Source: an uncultured Alphaproteobacteria bacterium
Lineage (GTDB): Bacteria > Pseudomonadota > Alphaproteobacteria > Caulobacterales > Caulobacteraceae
Assembly (NCBI GenBank): GCA_937920085.1
Contig: CALETE010000076.1
Location: 1 to 64,000, forward strand
Direction: 5' to 3'
Length of the DNA: 64,000 nt
This document shows positions 34,372 to 43,193 of the stretch, piece by piece; positions within the stretch are counted from its first letter, which is position 1, and each line of letters begins with the position of its first letter. The notes under the pieces were generated by a model. It did not search any database, was not told where the DNA came from, and saw only the letters and a list, made by a program, of their open reading frames with translations. Both the position numbers and the translations under genes were made by a program.

Positions 34372-35649
34372 TCAGCGCTTCAGAGCCTTGCGGCCCAAAT
34401 AGATTGCCTGATCGCCCAGTTCTTCTTCAATCCTGAGAAGTTGATTATACTTGGCTGTCCGATCCGAGCGCGCCAAAGACCCCGTCTTGATCTGTCCGCA
34501 GTTGGCAGCAACTGAAAGGTCCGCAATGGTGGAGTCCTCGGTTTCGCCAGACCTATGGCTCATGACCGAAGTGTAGCCAGCACGATGCGCCATATCGACG
34601 GCATCCAAGGTCTCCGACAAGGTGCCAATCTGGTTGACCTTCACCAGGATAGAATTGGCCAGCCCCCGCTCAATGCCCTCGGCTAAGCGCAAGGGATTGG
34701 TGACAAAGAGGTCGTCCCCGACCAACTGCACCTTGCTGCCCAGCTTATCGGTCAGAAGCTTCCAGCCATCGAAATCATCTTCGGCACAGCCATCTTCAAT
34801 GGTCGCAATCGGGAAAGCTGTCACCAGAGCTGCCAGGTAATCCACCATGCCAGCGGGATCGAGGATCTTACCCTCGCCGGCAAGATTGTACCTTCCGCCA
34901 CTGAAGAACTCCGTTGAAGCCACGTCGAGGCCGAGCAAAAAGTCAGACCCGGCCTTATAGCCAGCAGCCTCACCTGACTTCACGATGAATGCCAAGGCTT
35001 CTTCCGCTGTCGCGATATTGGGCGCGAAACCGCCTTCATCCCCAACATTGGTGTTATGGCCCGCGGCCTTCAAGGCCGACTTCAAGCTGTGGAAAATCTC
35101 AGCCCCCATCCGCAGGCCTTCGGCAAAGCTCACAGCACCAGTGGGCAGGATCATGAATTCCTGGATGTCGATGGGGTTATCAGCATGGGCCCCGCCATTG
35201 ATGATGTTCATCATTGGCACAGGCAGGACGCGGGCGTTGACGCCCCCAACGTATTTATAGAGCGGTAGGTCCGCTGCGCAGGCCGCCGCCTTAGCAGCGG
35301 CCAAGCTTACCCCCAGAATAGCGTTTGCACCGAGGCGAGACTTATTTTGCGTGCCGTCCAGTTCAATCAGGAGAGTGTCCAGCCGCCGTTGATCCTCTGC
35401 GTCGAAACCAGAGAGGGCGTCATAGATCTCACCATTCACGGCATCGACCGCGGCGAGGACGCCCTTGCCCCCATAGCGTGACTTGTCGCCATCGCGCTTC
35501 TCGACGGCCTCGTGTGCACCGGTCGACGCCCCAGAGGGTACGGCAGCGCGGCCCATGGAGCCGTCTTCCAGCACCACATCAACTTCGACGGTGGGATTGC
35601 CCCGGCTATCGAGGATTTCGCGCGCGGTAATGTCGACGATCTCGGTCAT
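34372..35649 (-). CDS. eno: Enolase
   Basis: A 425-residue glycolytic enzyme that interconverts 2-phosphoglycerate and phosphoenolpyruvate. The first residues (ITAREILDSRGNPTVEVDV) and the N-terminal SGASTGAHEAVEKRDGD, PMMNIINGGAHADN, the metal ligands in FLLGLDVASTEFF, IEDGCAEDD and LVGDDLFVTN, and the C-terminal SHRSGETEDSTIADL are all present. It precedes ftsB and the pdh operon in the direction of transcription. Confidence 0.98.
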   Translation of the reverse strand: MTEIVDITAREILDSRGNPTVEVDVVLEDGSMGRAAVPSGASTGAHEAVEKRDGDKSRYGGKGVLAAVDAVNGEIYDALSGFDAEDQRRLDTLLIELDGTQNKSRLGANAILGVSLAAAKAAACAADLPLYKYVGGVNARVLPVPMMNIINGGAHADNPIDIQEFMILPTGAVSFAEGLRMGAEIFHSLKSALKAAGHNTNVGDEGGFAPNIATAEEALAFIVKSGEAAGYKAGSDFLLGLDVASTEFFSGGRYNLAGEGKILDPAGMVDYLAALVTAFPIATIEDGCAEDDFDGWKLLTDKLGSKVQLVGDDLFVTNPLRLAEGIERGLANSILVKVNQIGTLSETLDAVDMAHRAGYTSVMSHRSGETEDSTIADLSVAANCGQIKTGSLARSDRTAKYNQLLRIEEELGDQAIYLGRKALKR

Positions 35650-35773
35650 AGCAGGTCTCCGAATGGAAATTTATACAGCGAGCCTTAGCTAGCTTCGTCC
35701 GACCGAGCAATCGCGCGACCTTGACTTTGGTTGCTGAAAACGGACTTTCAGAACCTCGTTTTGGAGAACGGCT

Positions 35774-36544
35774 ATGATCCTGGTGGAGATTACCAACGCT
35801 GTCGCCCTGGTGACGCTCAATCGTCCTGAGGCCATGAATGCGCTTTCAAGGGCCTTACGGGCAGAACTCCACAAGACACTCAGCGCCCTGGACGCAGACC
35901 CAGCGGTGAAGGTCATTGTCCTGACCGGCGCCGGTGACCGTGCTTTCACGGCAGGGCTGGACCTGAAGGAACTGGGCGAAGACCCCGACGGCCTTAAAGC
36001 TGCAAACGCAACAGAGCCGTCTGAAAACCCTGCCTGGGCGGTCATAGCCTGCAAGAAGCCAGTTATCGGGGCCATTAATGGGGTGGCCATTACGGGCGGA
36101 TTTGAGGTGGCCCTGGCGTGTGACGTCTTGATCTGCTCGACACGGGCGCGGTTCGCTGACACCCATGCACGGGTCGGTATTACCCCTGGCTGGGGGCTCT
36201 CGCAAAAGCTATCGCGTTTGATCGGCCCCTATCGCGCCAAGGAATTGTCGCTGACAGGTAATTTCCTGGATGCTGAGACCGCTTATGCCTGGGGTCTGGC
36301 CAATCGCGTGGTTGCCCCAGAGGACCTCATTCCCGTCGCCTTAAAGCTGGCCTCGGACATGGCCCAGATCGAACTGGGCATGCTGACCACCTACAAGGCC
36401 ATGATCGATGAGGGGTATGAGTTAAGCCTTCGAGAGGGCTTGGAACTCGAGCAAGCGCGCTCACGCGCTCACAATAAAGGCGTCACACCAGACATGGTGG
36501 AACAAAGGCGGGCTGGGATCCAGGCCCGAGGCCGCGCGCAGTAA
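35774..36544 (+). CDS. Enoyl-CoA hydratase/isomerase family protein
   Basis: A 256-residue crotonase-fold enzyme acting on acyl-CoA. The oxyanion region GDRAFTAGLDLKEL and NGVAITGGFEVALACD are typical. Where classical enoyl-CoA hydratase has the catalytic Glu in PExxLG, this protein reads ADTHARVGITPGWGLSQ, with His in that place. The second Glu seems kept in DAETAYAWGL. The group with ADTHARVG is known in other bacteria, so it is a subfamily and not a broken enzyme, but hydratase activity is not assured. It diverges from eno and converges with rpmF. The inverted repeat CGCGCAG/CTGCGCG at 36535-36552 spans its stop codon. Confidence 0.85.
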   Translation: MILVEITNAVALVTLNRPEAMNALSRALRAELHKTLSALDADPAVKVIVLTGAGDRAFTAGLDLKELGEDPDGLKAANATEPSENPAWAVIACKKPVIGAINGVAITGGFEVALACDVLICSTRARFADTHARVGITPGWGLSQKLSRLIGPYRAKELSLTGNFLDAETAYAWGLANRVVAPEDLIPVALKLASDMAQIELGMLTTYKAMIDEGYELSLREGLELEQARSRAHNKGVTPDMVEQRRAGIQARGRAQ

Positions 36545-36561
36545 CCTGCGCGCCGGGCCCC

Positions 36562-36744
36562 TTAGTCTTGCTTCGGCGTGATGACCTGGCGGCCTTTGTA
36601 CATGCCAGTCTTGAGGTCGACATGGTGCGGGCGCTTCAGTTCGCCGGTTTCCTTGTCCTCGACAAAGCTATTGGCACCCAGGGCGTGATGCGAGCGACGC
36701 ATATTGCGACGAGACGGGGATACTTTGCGTTTAGGAACGGCCAC
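36562..36744 (-). CDS. rpmF: 50S ribosomal protein L32
   Basis: A 60-residue ribosomal protein of the large subunit. It begins AVPKRKVSPSRRNMRRSHHAL, and a central GELKRPHHVDLKTGMYKGRQV follows. The bacterial form with four zinc Cys is not used; this is the Cys-free type. It lies alone between the convergent enoyl-CoA hydratase and pyrG. Confidence 0.97.
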   Translation of the reverse strand: MAVPKRKVSPSRRNMRRSHHALGANSFVEDKETGELKRPHHVDLKTGMYKGRQVITPKQD

Positions 36745-36877
36745 GGGAGAATCTCTCAGGCGTAAAATGGATGCGGCGACCCAGGGCCCCCGACGTGAGC
36801 GCGGGTGTATGCCTTAATCGCTCGATCGATTCAAGAGCCGTTCGGACCCATTCGAAATTGCGGCACGCAATCTCGAA

Positions 36878-38518
36878 CTAGACCAGACGACTGCGCACCT
36901 TTGCAGCGCCGACAAAACTCGAAAATAGCGGGTGAGGATCAAAAGGTCGGCTCTTGAGTTCGGGATGAAACTGGACCCCCACAAACCAAGGGTGATCCTC
37001 CCGTTCGCAAATTTCAGGCAAAATTCCATCCGGAGACAGACCGCTAAAATTCAACCCCGCGCCCTCGATTGCTTGGCGGTAGTCAATATTGACCTCATAG
37101 CGATGACGGTGACGCTCATGGATCGATGTCGTCCCATAGATCTTAGAGACCAGAGATCCAGGCGCTAGGACGGCTTCGTAGGATCCCAGACGCATGGTTC
37201 CTCCGAGATCGTCTCCCTCCCCACGCATTTCCTTTTTGTTGCCCTTGGTCCACTCGGTCATCAAACCGACGATGGGTTCAGATGTTGGCCCAAACTCCGT
37301 CGATGAAGCCTCCAAAAGGCCTGCAAGATTGCGCGCAGCCTCGACCATGGCCATCTGCATGCCAAAGCAGATACCAAAATACGGAATCTGATGTTCCCTG
37401 GCGAATTGGATAGCCCGGATCATTCCCCCAGACCCTCTTTCCCCGAACGCACCAGGAACGAGGACCCCGTGAACATCAGCCAGACGCTCGGCGATCAAAC
37501 CCTCTTCCCGCTCAAAGGCCTCACCCTCGATCCAATCGAGTTTGACCCGAACATTATTGGCGACACCGCCGTGCACAAGGGCCTCGACGAGCGACTTATA
37601 GGCATCCGTCAGGCCGGTATATTTGCCGACCACGGCAATGTTCACCTCGCCGTCAGGATGGGTCAGTCGATTGGAAATGTCCGCCCATCGCGCGAGATCT
37701 GGGGCGGGGGCCGTATCGCGTAAGCCAAAGACGTCCAGCACTTCACGATCCAAGCCTTGGGCATGGTAGTCCAACGGAACGCCGTAGATATTGCTAGAAT
37801 CCATGGCCTGAATGACCGCGCTTTCGCGGACATTACAAAACTGGCCGATCTTACGCCGTTCGCTATCTGGGATAGGCTGCTCACAGCGACACAGTAAGAT
37901 ATCGGGCTGGATGCCAATCGACCGCAGTTCCTTCACAGAATGCTGAGTCGGCTTAGTTTTCATCTCACCCGCAGTCTTGATGTAGGGCAGCAAGGTTAGG
38001 TGAATATAGCAAGCGTAGCCGCGAGGCAGCTCCTGTCCAAGTTGGCGAATAGCTTCAAAGAACGGAAGGCCTTCGATGTCGCCAACTGTGCCGCCAATTT
38101 CAACGAGAACGAAGTCGACACCGTCGCCTGGGTCGGAAAGCACGAACTGCTTAATCTCGTCAGTCACATGCGGAATGACCTGCACCGTGGCCCCAAGATA
38201 GTCCCCCCGGCGCTCCTTCTCGATGATGGTCTTATAAATTTGGCCTGTCGTAATGTTGTCGGCACCCGTCGCACTAACGCCGGTAAACCGCTCATAGTGG
38301 CCCAGGTCTAGATCGGTCTCGGCGCCATCATCTGTGACGAAAACCTCGCCATGCTGATAAGGACTCATGGTCCCAGGATCGACGTTCAAATAGGGGTCTA
38401 ATTTACGCAGACGTACCTTGTAGCCACGCGCTTGCAGCAGCGCACCAAGTGCAGCGGACGCCAGACCTTTTCCCAAGGAAGAGACCACGCCGCCGGTGAT
38501 GAAAATGTACCGGGCCAT
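36878..38518 (-). CDS. pyrG: CTP synthase
   Basis: A 546-residue enzyme that makes CTP from UTP, ATP and glutamine. The synthase domain begins ARYIFITGGVVSSLGKGL, with LRKLDPYLNVDPGTMSPYQHGEVFVTDDGAETDLDLGHYERF near 35-75. The C-terminal glutaminase domain carries the nucleophile Cys in YFGICFGMQMA and the later HPWFVGVQFHPE with His and Glu. It sits between rpmF and secG. Confidence 0.98.
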   Translation of the reverse strand: MARYIFITGGVVSSLGKGLASAALGALLQARGYKVRLRKLDPYLNVDPGTMSPYQHGEVFVTDDGAETDLDLGHYERFTGVSATGADNITTGQIYKTIIEKERRGDYLGATVQVIPHVTDEIKQFVLSDPGDGVDFVLVEIGGTVGDIEGLPFFEAIRQLGQELPRGYACYIHLTLLPYIKTAGEMKTKPTQHSVKELRSIGIQPDILLCRCEQPIPDSERRKIGQFCNVRESAVIQAMDSSNIYGVPLDYHAQGLDREVLDVFGLRDTAPAPDLARWADISNRLTHPDGEVNIAVVGKYTGLTDAYKSLVEALVHGGVANNVRVKLDWIEGEAFEREEGLIAERLADVHGVLVPGAFGERGSGGMIRAIQFAREHQIPYFGICFGMQMAMVEAARNLAGLLEASSTEFGPTSEPIVGLMTEWTKGNKKEMRGEGDDLGGTMRLGSYEAVLAPGSLVSKIYGTTSIHERHRHRYEVNIDYRQAIEGAGLNFSGLSPDGILPEICEREDHPWFVGVQFHPELKSRPFDPHPLFSSFVGAAKVRSRLV

Positions 38519-38661
38519 GGGAATTCAGATTAGCCGTGATTCGGGGCGAAAGCTCGGCGTCGATTTCGCTGACCGGGACCAGATCACAAAACCCAATTCA
38601 AACGCGCAAAGGGGTTCGATCCGCGAACGCGGCGTTCTTGCATGCTGCACGTGAGTCGACC

Positions 38662-39087
38662 TTAGGGTTTTGAGGGGGCTGCCGGGTCAGGTTCACCGGC
38701 GAAAGGGTTATTTACGGTCGGAGTTGGTGCCTGAATAGGGCTAGGGGCGCTGGACGGTGAACTTGGAGCCCCCTGCCCCTGTCCAGCAGGCTGTCGATTT
38801 AGGGTGCTCGGCGCGAGGTTATTCATTTTAACCCGATCGACGACCGAGGTCGTGCCCCTGGACTTCCCCGATAAGAGGGTCAGGCTGATGCTCAGGATAA
38901 AAAACAGCGACGCCAGGATCCAGGTGGTCCTCGTCAATAAATCGCCCGCGCCCCGGGCGCTCATCATGCCCGTTGGCCCACCACCCATCCCAAGTGCACC
39001 GCCTTCAGACCGTTGAAGCAGCACGACAGCAATCAAAGCGATGCTGACCAAGATATGGCAGACGAGCAGAATTCCGAGCATTTCCAT
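38662..39087 (-). CDS. secG: Protein-export membrane subunit SecG
   Basis: A 141-residue auxiliary subunit of the SecYEG channel. Two membrane helices are visible at about 1-21 (LLVCHILVSIALIAVVLLQ) and 50-70 (TWILASLFFILSISLTLL), joined by a Gly-rich loop EGGALGMGGGPTGMMSARG. About 70 residues of Pro/Ser/Ala-rich tail follow, as is common in alphaproteobacteria. ATG at 39087 (MEMLGILL) was preferred to the longer frame. It lies upstream of pyrG; no tpiA is seen next to it. Confidence 0.92.
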   Translation of the reverse strand: MEMLGILLVCHILVSIALIAVVLLQRSEGGALGMGGGPTGMMSARGAGDLLTRTTWILASLFFILSISLTLLSGKSRGTTSVVDRVKMNNLAPSTLNRQPAGQGQGAPSSPSSAPSPIQAPTPTVNNPFAGEPDPAAPSKP

Positions 39088-39399
39088 GTCCGATGACTGG
39101 GGGCGCGCCCCAAAAACCAAGCCGCGCATCTAGCATCCCCACGCACCGAAAGCCATAGCAGCGGACGCGTGGTCAAATTGCAAAAACGACTTTAGGTGGA
39201 GCTAAACAGGCTACAACCCTTCTTGTTACTCCCATTGCTTGTATCACATCAAACATGCACTGCGGTTCATCGGACTAGAACGATGGCAAAATTTTAAGAC
39301 ATTGAGCGTTAACCAGATCGGAAGAGATCAGGCTCTCGACCATTGGTAATGGCCCATGCAATCTTACAAAATGGCTGACGGGCTTCGGGGGCGAAAAAG
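39088..39399. other. Intergenic region, 312 bases
   Basis: The region separates secG (leftward) from the unknown gene at 39400 (rightward), so it must hold two promoters. Several TTAA and TTAACC half-sites occur around 39295-39315 but none has the CtrA spacing TTAA-N7-TTAA. I see no small gene or RNA. Confidence 0.5.
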
Positions 39400-40527
39400 T
39401 TGAACAATAGAAGCCCCGATCGGTCAATTCGCAATCTCGGTGCCCTTCAGAGGACCGCCTCTACGAGCCGCGTTCTGAATCTTACGGCAGTCGGCGCGAC
39501 GCATCGCGACGACCCAACCCACAGATCTGCACCCTTCTTCGTCAATCCTGTGCTCAACGAGAGCATTATCCTGAAACATCGCCTCCGCTCGGACGAGCGC
39601 TTCGTTTTCGACGACGAACGGCAGGTGGCAACAAAGATCATCATTCCCTTCGAAAGATCTGATCTTCGGATGGGCGGACGGTCCTTCTTTGTCGGACAAA
39701 GAGGCTGGACCCAGATGATTGATGAAATCGCCGAAGAAAGCACCAAGAGCCATCGCGACGTTTCGTTGATGCTGGCCCTCGATGAGCTTCCGTCTCTCGA
39801 TCCATTCCTCTTACGAGAACACCTCAACCGCCGGGGCTTTCCGATCGCGCCAATCTATTTCGCGATATCCGAGGCCGATCTGGAAAGGATGCAGGAGTAT
39901 GTGGGCCTGCAAATCCACCAGCTCATTAGCCTAGCCTTTCCCGCCAATAGTGGTCTGGGAAATGCAGACAAAATGGTCCAAGCCCTTCTATCCACCCAGA
40001 TAGACGAGCGATTGGAGCCCCTGCGTATTGTCATGCGCTTGGAAGGCGAGGCCTATCGTGAGGGCGTCTTTTCCTGGAAAGGCTTTCTTTATTACAAATG
40101 GGTTCTCAGTGACCTTGCGCCGAAATTAGCAACTGTAATCAAAGAGTTGCCCATGCTTCGAGCGACGGGCCACCGGGATCGTGAGTCTCTTCGGTATATC
40201 GAAGAAGCACGCGGTCGGCTTTTAGCCGCAGTCAATCAGCGGCGCCGTGAAGTTGCCGCAGCCCTCCAAGTTTACGACACTGCCTTTGACGACCTCACCA
40301 CGAATGGTCGTCCCATGGCGTTTCGCGACTTTCTTCTCAAGGCCCCAGAAATGTTCATGATGCTTGGGGAACGTATGGGAGTGATTTCCCATATTTCCAG
40401 CTTCTGGCGATACCGTTTTCCAAATGAGAGAGCACTGAACGCACCCACAGGAGAAGTGGTCGATATTCTTCAGGACTTTGAGGCCAACCTCATCAGCTAT
40501 GATAAAACCCAACGCGACGACGCCTAG
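39400..40527 (+). CDS. Conserved-looking protein of unknown function
   Basis: A 375-residue soluble protein with no signal peptide or membrane segment. The first 50 residues are Ser/Arg-rich and irregular; after that come mixed strands (FVFDDERQVATKIIIPFERSDLRMGG) and, from about 150, mostly helices, including a charged stretch near 265-285 (SLRYIEEARGRLLAAVNQRRREVAAALQVYD). I do not recognise any domain. The start is TTG at 39400, preceded by a weak GGGGGCGAAAAAG; a later start is possible because the N-terminus is unlike the rest. It is transcribed alone between secG and gmk. Confidence 0.7.
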   Translation: MNNRSPDRSIRNLGALQRTASTSRVLNLTAVGATHRDDPTHRSAPFFVNPVLNESIILKHRLRSDERFVFDDERQVATKIIIPFERSDLRMGGRSFFVGQRGWTQMIDEIAEESTKSHRDVSLMLALDELPSLDPFLLREHLNRRGFPIAPIYFAISEADLERMQEYVGLQIHQLISLAFPANSGLGNADKMVQALLSTQIDERLEPLRIVMRLEGEAYREGVFSWKGFLYYKWVLSDLAPKLATVIKELPMLRATGHRDRESLRYIEEARGRLLAAVNQRRREVAAALQVYDTAFDDLTTNGRPMAFRDFLLKAPEMFMMLGERMGVISHISSFWRYRFPNERALNAPTGEVVDILQDFEANLISYDKTQRDDA

Positions 40528-40569
40528 GCTAGGGCGACGCCACCTCATCATCTTGGCTAGGAAGATTGT

Positions 40570-41232
40570 CTAGGGCGTCTCTGTCCTGAGTTGTTCGACA
40601 AAATCACCAATCCACGTATTGCGCCCAGGCTTCATCCGCTCTGCCCGATAAATGTGGCTGAGGTCTGCATATGCCTTGTCGAAATTCTTATTGACGATGA
40701 CATAGTCATAGCTGGTCCAGTGGGTAATCTCTTCCCGACCACGCACTAGCCGTCGTTGGATGACGTCTTCATGGTCTTGGGCGCGGGCGTGTAGGCGGCG
40801 AGATAGGTCTGACCAGGAAGGCGGCAACACGAAGACCCCAACAGAGTCCTCAGGCATGGCGGCAGTAATTGACCGGGCACCCTGCCAATCAATGTCAAAC
40901 AAGACGTCATGGCCCATTTCTAAGGCCTCAGTCACCGGCTTACGAAGTGTTCCATAGCGATGATCATGAACCTTGGCCCATTCCAGCATCTGGTCTTCGG
41001 CAACGAGGCGATCAAATTCCGCATCGGAAACGAAATGATATTCTCGCCCATCTTCTTCGCCTGGGCGGGGCGACCGCGTGGTGGCAGAGATCGAAAGGGT
41101 CAGATCTGAATAGTCGGCGACGAGCCGCCGAGACAGCGAGGTCTTCCCGGCACCCGAAGGACTCGACATGAGCAGCAGTAGACCGCGCCTTTGTGTCTCC
41201 CAAGGCTTGTGATGCTCATCAGCTTGGCTCAT
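40570..41232 (-). CDS. gmk: Guanylate kinase
   Basis: A 220-residue kinase that converts GMP or dGMP to the diphosphate. The P-loop SSPSGAGKTSL is at about 23-33, followed by ISATTRSPRPGEEDGREYHFVSD (guanine-binding segment) and FDIDWQGARSI. It is the last gene of the leftward group headed by the fatty-acid genes, four bases after yicC, which is the usual arrangement. Confidence 0.97.
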   Translation of the reverse strand: MSQADEHHKPWETQRRGLLLLMSSPSGAGKTSLSRRLVADYSDLTLSISATTRSPRPGEEDGREYHFVSDAEFDRLVAEDQMLEWAKVHDHRYGTLRKPVTEALEMGHDVLFDIDWQGARSITAAMPEDSVGVFVLPPSWSDLSRRLHARAQDHEDVIQRRLVRGREEITHWTSYDYVIVNKNFDKAYADLSHIYRAERMKPGRNTWIGDFVEQLRTETP

Positions 41233-41235
41233 CGG

Positions 41236-42120
41236 CTATTCCACATTTTGGACCTGTTCGCGAAACTGCTCGATCGTGGCCTTCAGTTCCAGGCCCAGAG
41301 TCGTGAGTTCCGGTAGGGCAGACTTGGCGCAAAGCGTGTTGGCCTCGCGCATAAATTCCTGGGTCAGAAAGTCTAGCCTGCGTCCAGCCGGCCCAGACGC
41401 CGCAATCTGTGATCTTGCGGCCTGCACGTGCCCCACCAATCGGTCGAGCTCTTCACGGACATCAGCCTTTACAGCCATTGCAGCCGCTTCGACGACAATG
41501 CGTTCAGCAACACCAGGGCCAGAGCCAGCCAACTCGGTCATTCGATTCGCAAACCTAGCCTGAATAACCTTGGGCTGATCCTTAGCCTTAGCGTCGGCCA
41601 GGGTAACAAGGTCAGCTATGGTTGTTAGCTGTCCAAGAAGGACGGTTTCCAGGCCCGCCCCCTCTTCCAGACGGGTTTCGAGCAACCCATCAAGCGCGCT
41701 ATGAATTGACCCTGTGATAAGCGCATCTAAGGCAGTTAAAGCCTCCGGCGCCTCCACCTCAGCCTCGGTATCGAGGACCCCACGCAAACCTAGCAAGCCA
41801 TCCAGTGTGGGTTTGGCAACATCGCCCCGGGAAATCCAGGTCTGCCCAGCCTGCAAATAGGCCTCAGCCTGTGCCAAATTTACTTGGATGGCACTGCGCG
41901 CCAAGGACCGCTTGGCTGTGACACCAACCGTAATTTGTCCACGCTGGAACCGGCCTTGAACGGCATCTCTGGCCCTTCGCTCGAGCCCGTCAAGGCCTGG
42001 CGGGCCTCGAAAACGAAGATCAAGATTACGCCCGTTCACCGATCGCGCTTCTACAGACCAGGCCCATTCGCCGTTCGATCCATCAGATCGACCGAAGCCC
42101 GTCATGCCAGAAAGGCTCAT
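41236..42120 (-). CDS. yicC: YicC/YloC family endoribonuclease
   Basis: A 294-residue protein of a widespread family now described as endoribonucleases, with a role in RNA decay and stress. It begins MSLSGMTGFGRSDG, then WSVEARSVNGRNLDLRFRGPPGLDGLE, and ends with LDFLTQEFMREANTLCAKSALPELTTLGLELKATIEQFREQVQN. ATG at 42120 overlaps the mltG stop (ATGA), and gmk follows, the standard yicC-gmk pair. Confidence 0.93.
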   Translation of the reverse strand: MSLSGMTGFGRSDGSNGEWAWSVEARSVNGRNLDLRFRGPPGLDGLERRARDAVQGRFQRGQITVGVTAKRSLARSAIQVNLAQAEAYLQAGQTWISRGDVAKPTLDGLLGLRGVLDTEAEVEAPEALTALDALITGSIHSALDGLLETRLEEGAGLETVLLGQLTTIADLVTLADAKAKDQPKVIQARFANRMTELAGSGPGVAERIVVEAAAMAVKADVREELDRLVGHVQAARSQIAASGPAGRRLDFLTQEFMREANTLCAKSALPELTTLGLELKATIEQFREQVQNVE

Positions 42121-43193
42121 GATTTTTCGCCTGGCTTTACAGCTGACGCCCGGGCCTTCTCGACTCGCCGCCACTTGCTGACATTTCGTATATGTTCCTC
42201 AAGGGTGGACGCAAAAGCATGCCCCCCCGTGCCATCGGCCACAAAATACAATTCGCTGGTCCTGGGTGGGTCTAAAACCGCCGCAAGCGCCTCTCGCCCA
42301 GGATTGGCAATAGGCGTCGGTGGAAGGCCATTGATCTGGTAGGTATTGAACGCAGAAGGCGCAGCCAGCTCTGAGGCCAAAAGCCCACGCCCTAAAGGAC
42401 GACCTTGGCTGATGCCATAAATCACCGTTGGATCACTTTGCAGGCGCATACCCAGACGCAACCGGTTCAAGAAGACAGCTGCGACCCGCGGGCGTTCACT
42501 CGCCTTGCCGGTCTCCTTCTCTACGATCGAGGCAAGGGTGATGGCTTCGTTCATGGATTGAAACGGTAGACCACTCTGTCGGTTCTGCCACAGCAGGGCC
42601 ATCAGCCGATCCTGGGCATCCATCATCCGCTTAAGGACCCTTGCCCGATCCTCACCTCGGCTGAACTCATAGGTCTCAGGAAGAATGCTACCCTCAGCTG
42701 GCGTCGGCGCAACGCCGGACAATAGGGGCTCTGTCGCAAGTTTTTCTACGACTGCCTCTGAGGTCAGCCCCTCTGGGATTGTCACCTGTCGCCGAACGAT
42801 CTTGCCTGAGCGGATATCAGAAAGAATACCGCTGACCGATTCCCGACTTTTTATGGCGTATTCACCTGCCTTGAGCTCACGCGCTGCGCCGGTGACCTGA
42901 GCGGCGGTTATAAAAACGGCCTGTGAGCCAATGACCCCAGCGCGACGCAAGGCCGATGCAATTTCGGGAAGACTTGCCCCGTGACGTAGGTCAACGAGGG
43001 TCTCGTTCCCCTCTTTCGCAGCAGGCCCAGGGCCGACGTATGTCCAGAGCGCACCCAAAAAGACCAAGACCAGAATGAGGCCAAAAGCGGCACCTCCGCT
43101 CATCAAGCCAACGAGAAGGCTCTTGGCGGGGGTAACCCGACGCGGCCTCGATTTGGCCTTAGACCTCGTTTTTGGATTAGATTTTCCCGTCAC
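42117..43193 (-). CDS. mltG: Endolytic transglycosylase MltG
   Basis: A 358-residue inner-membrane enzyme that terminates nascent peptidoglycan chains. A basic cytoplasmic tail (1-24) precedes one membrane helix at about 26-50. The periplasmic part holds a LysM-like region and the catalytic YceG domain with the ASIVEKETG motif at 221-229 (active Glu) and VAAVFLNRLRLGMRLQSDPTVIYG. It overlaps fabF and yicC by 4 bases each, so it is co-translated within the fab cluster. Confidence 0.95.
   Translation of the reverse strand: MTGKSNPKTRSKAKSRPRRVTPAKSLLVGLMSGGAAFGLILVLVFLGALWTYVGPGPAAKEGNETLVDLRHGASLPEIASALRRAGVIGSQAVFITAAQVTGAARELKAGEYAIKSRESVSGILSDIRSGKIVRRQVTIPEGLTSEAVVEKLATEPLLSGVAPTPAEGSILPETYEFSRGEDRARVLKRMMDAQDRLMALLWQNRQSGLPFQSMNEAITLASIVEKETGKASERPRVAAVFLNRLRLGMRLQSDPTVIYGISQGRPLGRGLLASELAAPSAFNTYQINGLPPTPIANPGREALAAVLDPPRTSELYFVADGTGGHAFASTLEEHIRNVSKWRRVEKARASAVKPGEKS

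Noticed and set aside
36745..36877. Possible glycine-riboswitch-like sequence near rpmF
   Set aside because: Only a GAGAATCTCTCAGG fragment is seen; no aptamer architecture and no glycine gene is nearby.
39295..39315. Possible CtrA-binding site (TTAA and TTAACC)
   Set aside because: The two half-sites are 11 bases apart rather than 7, so they do not fit the known site.
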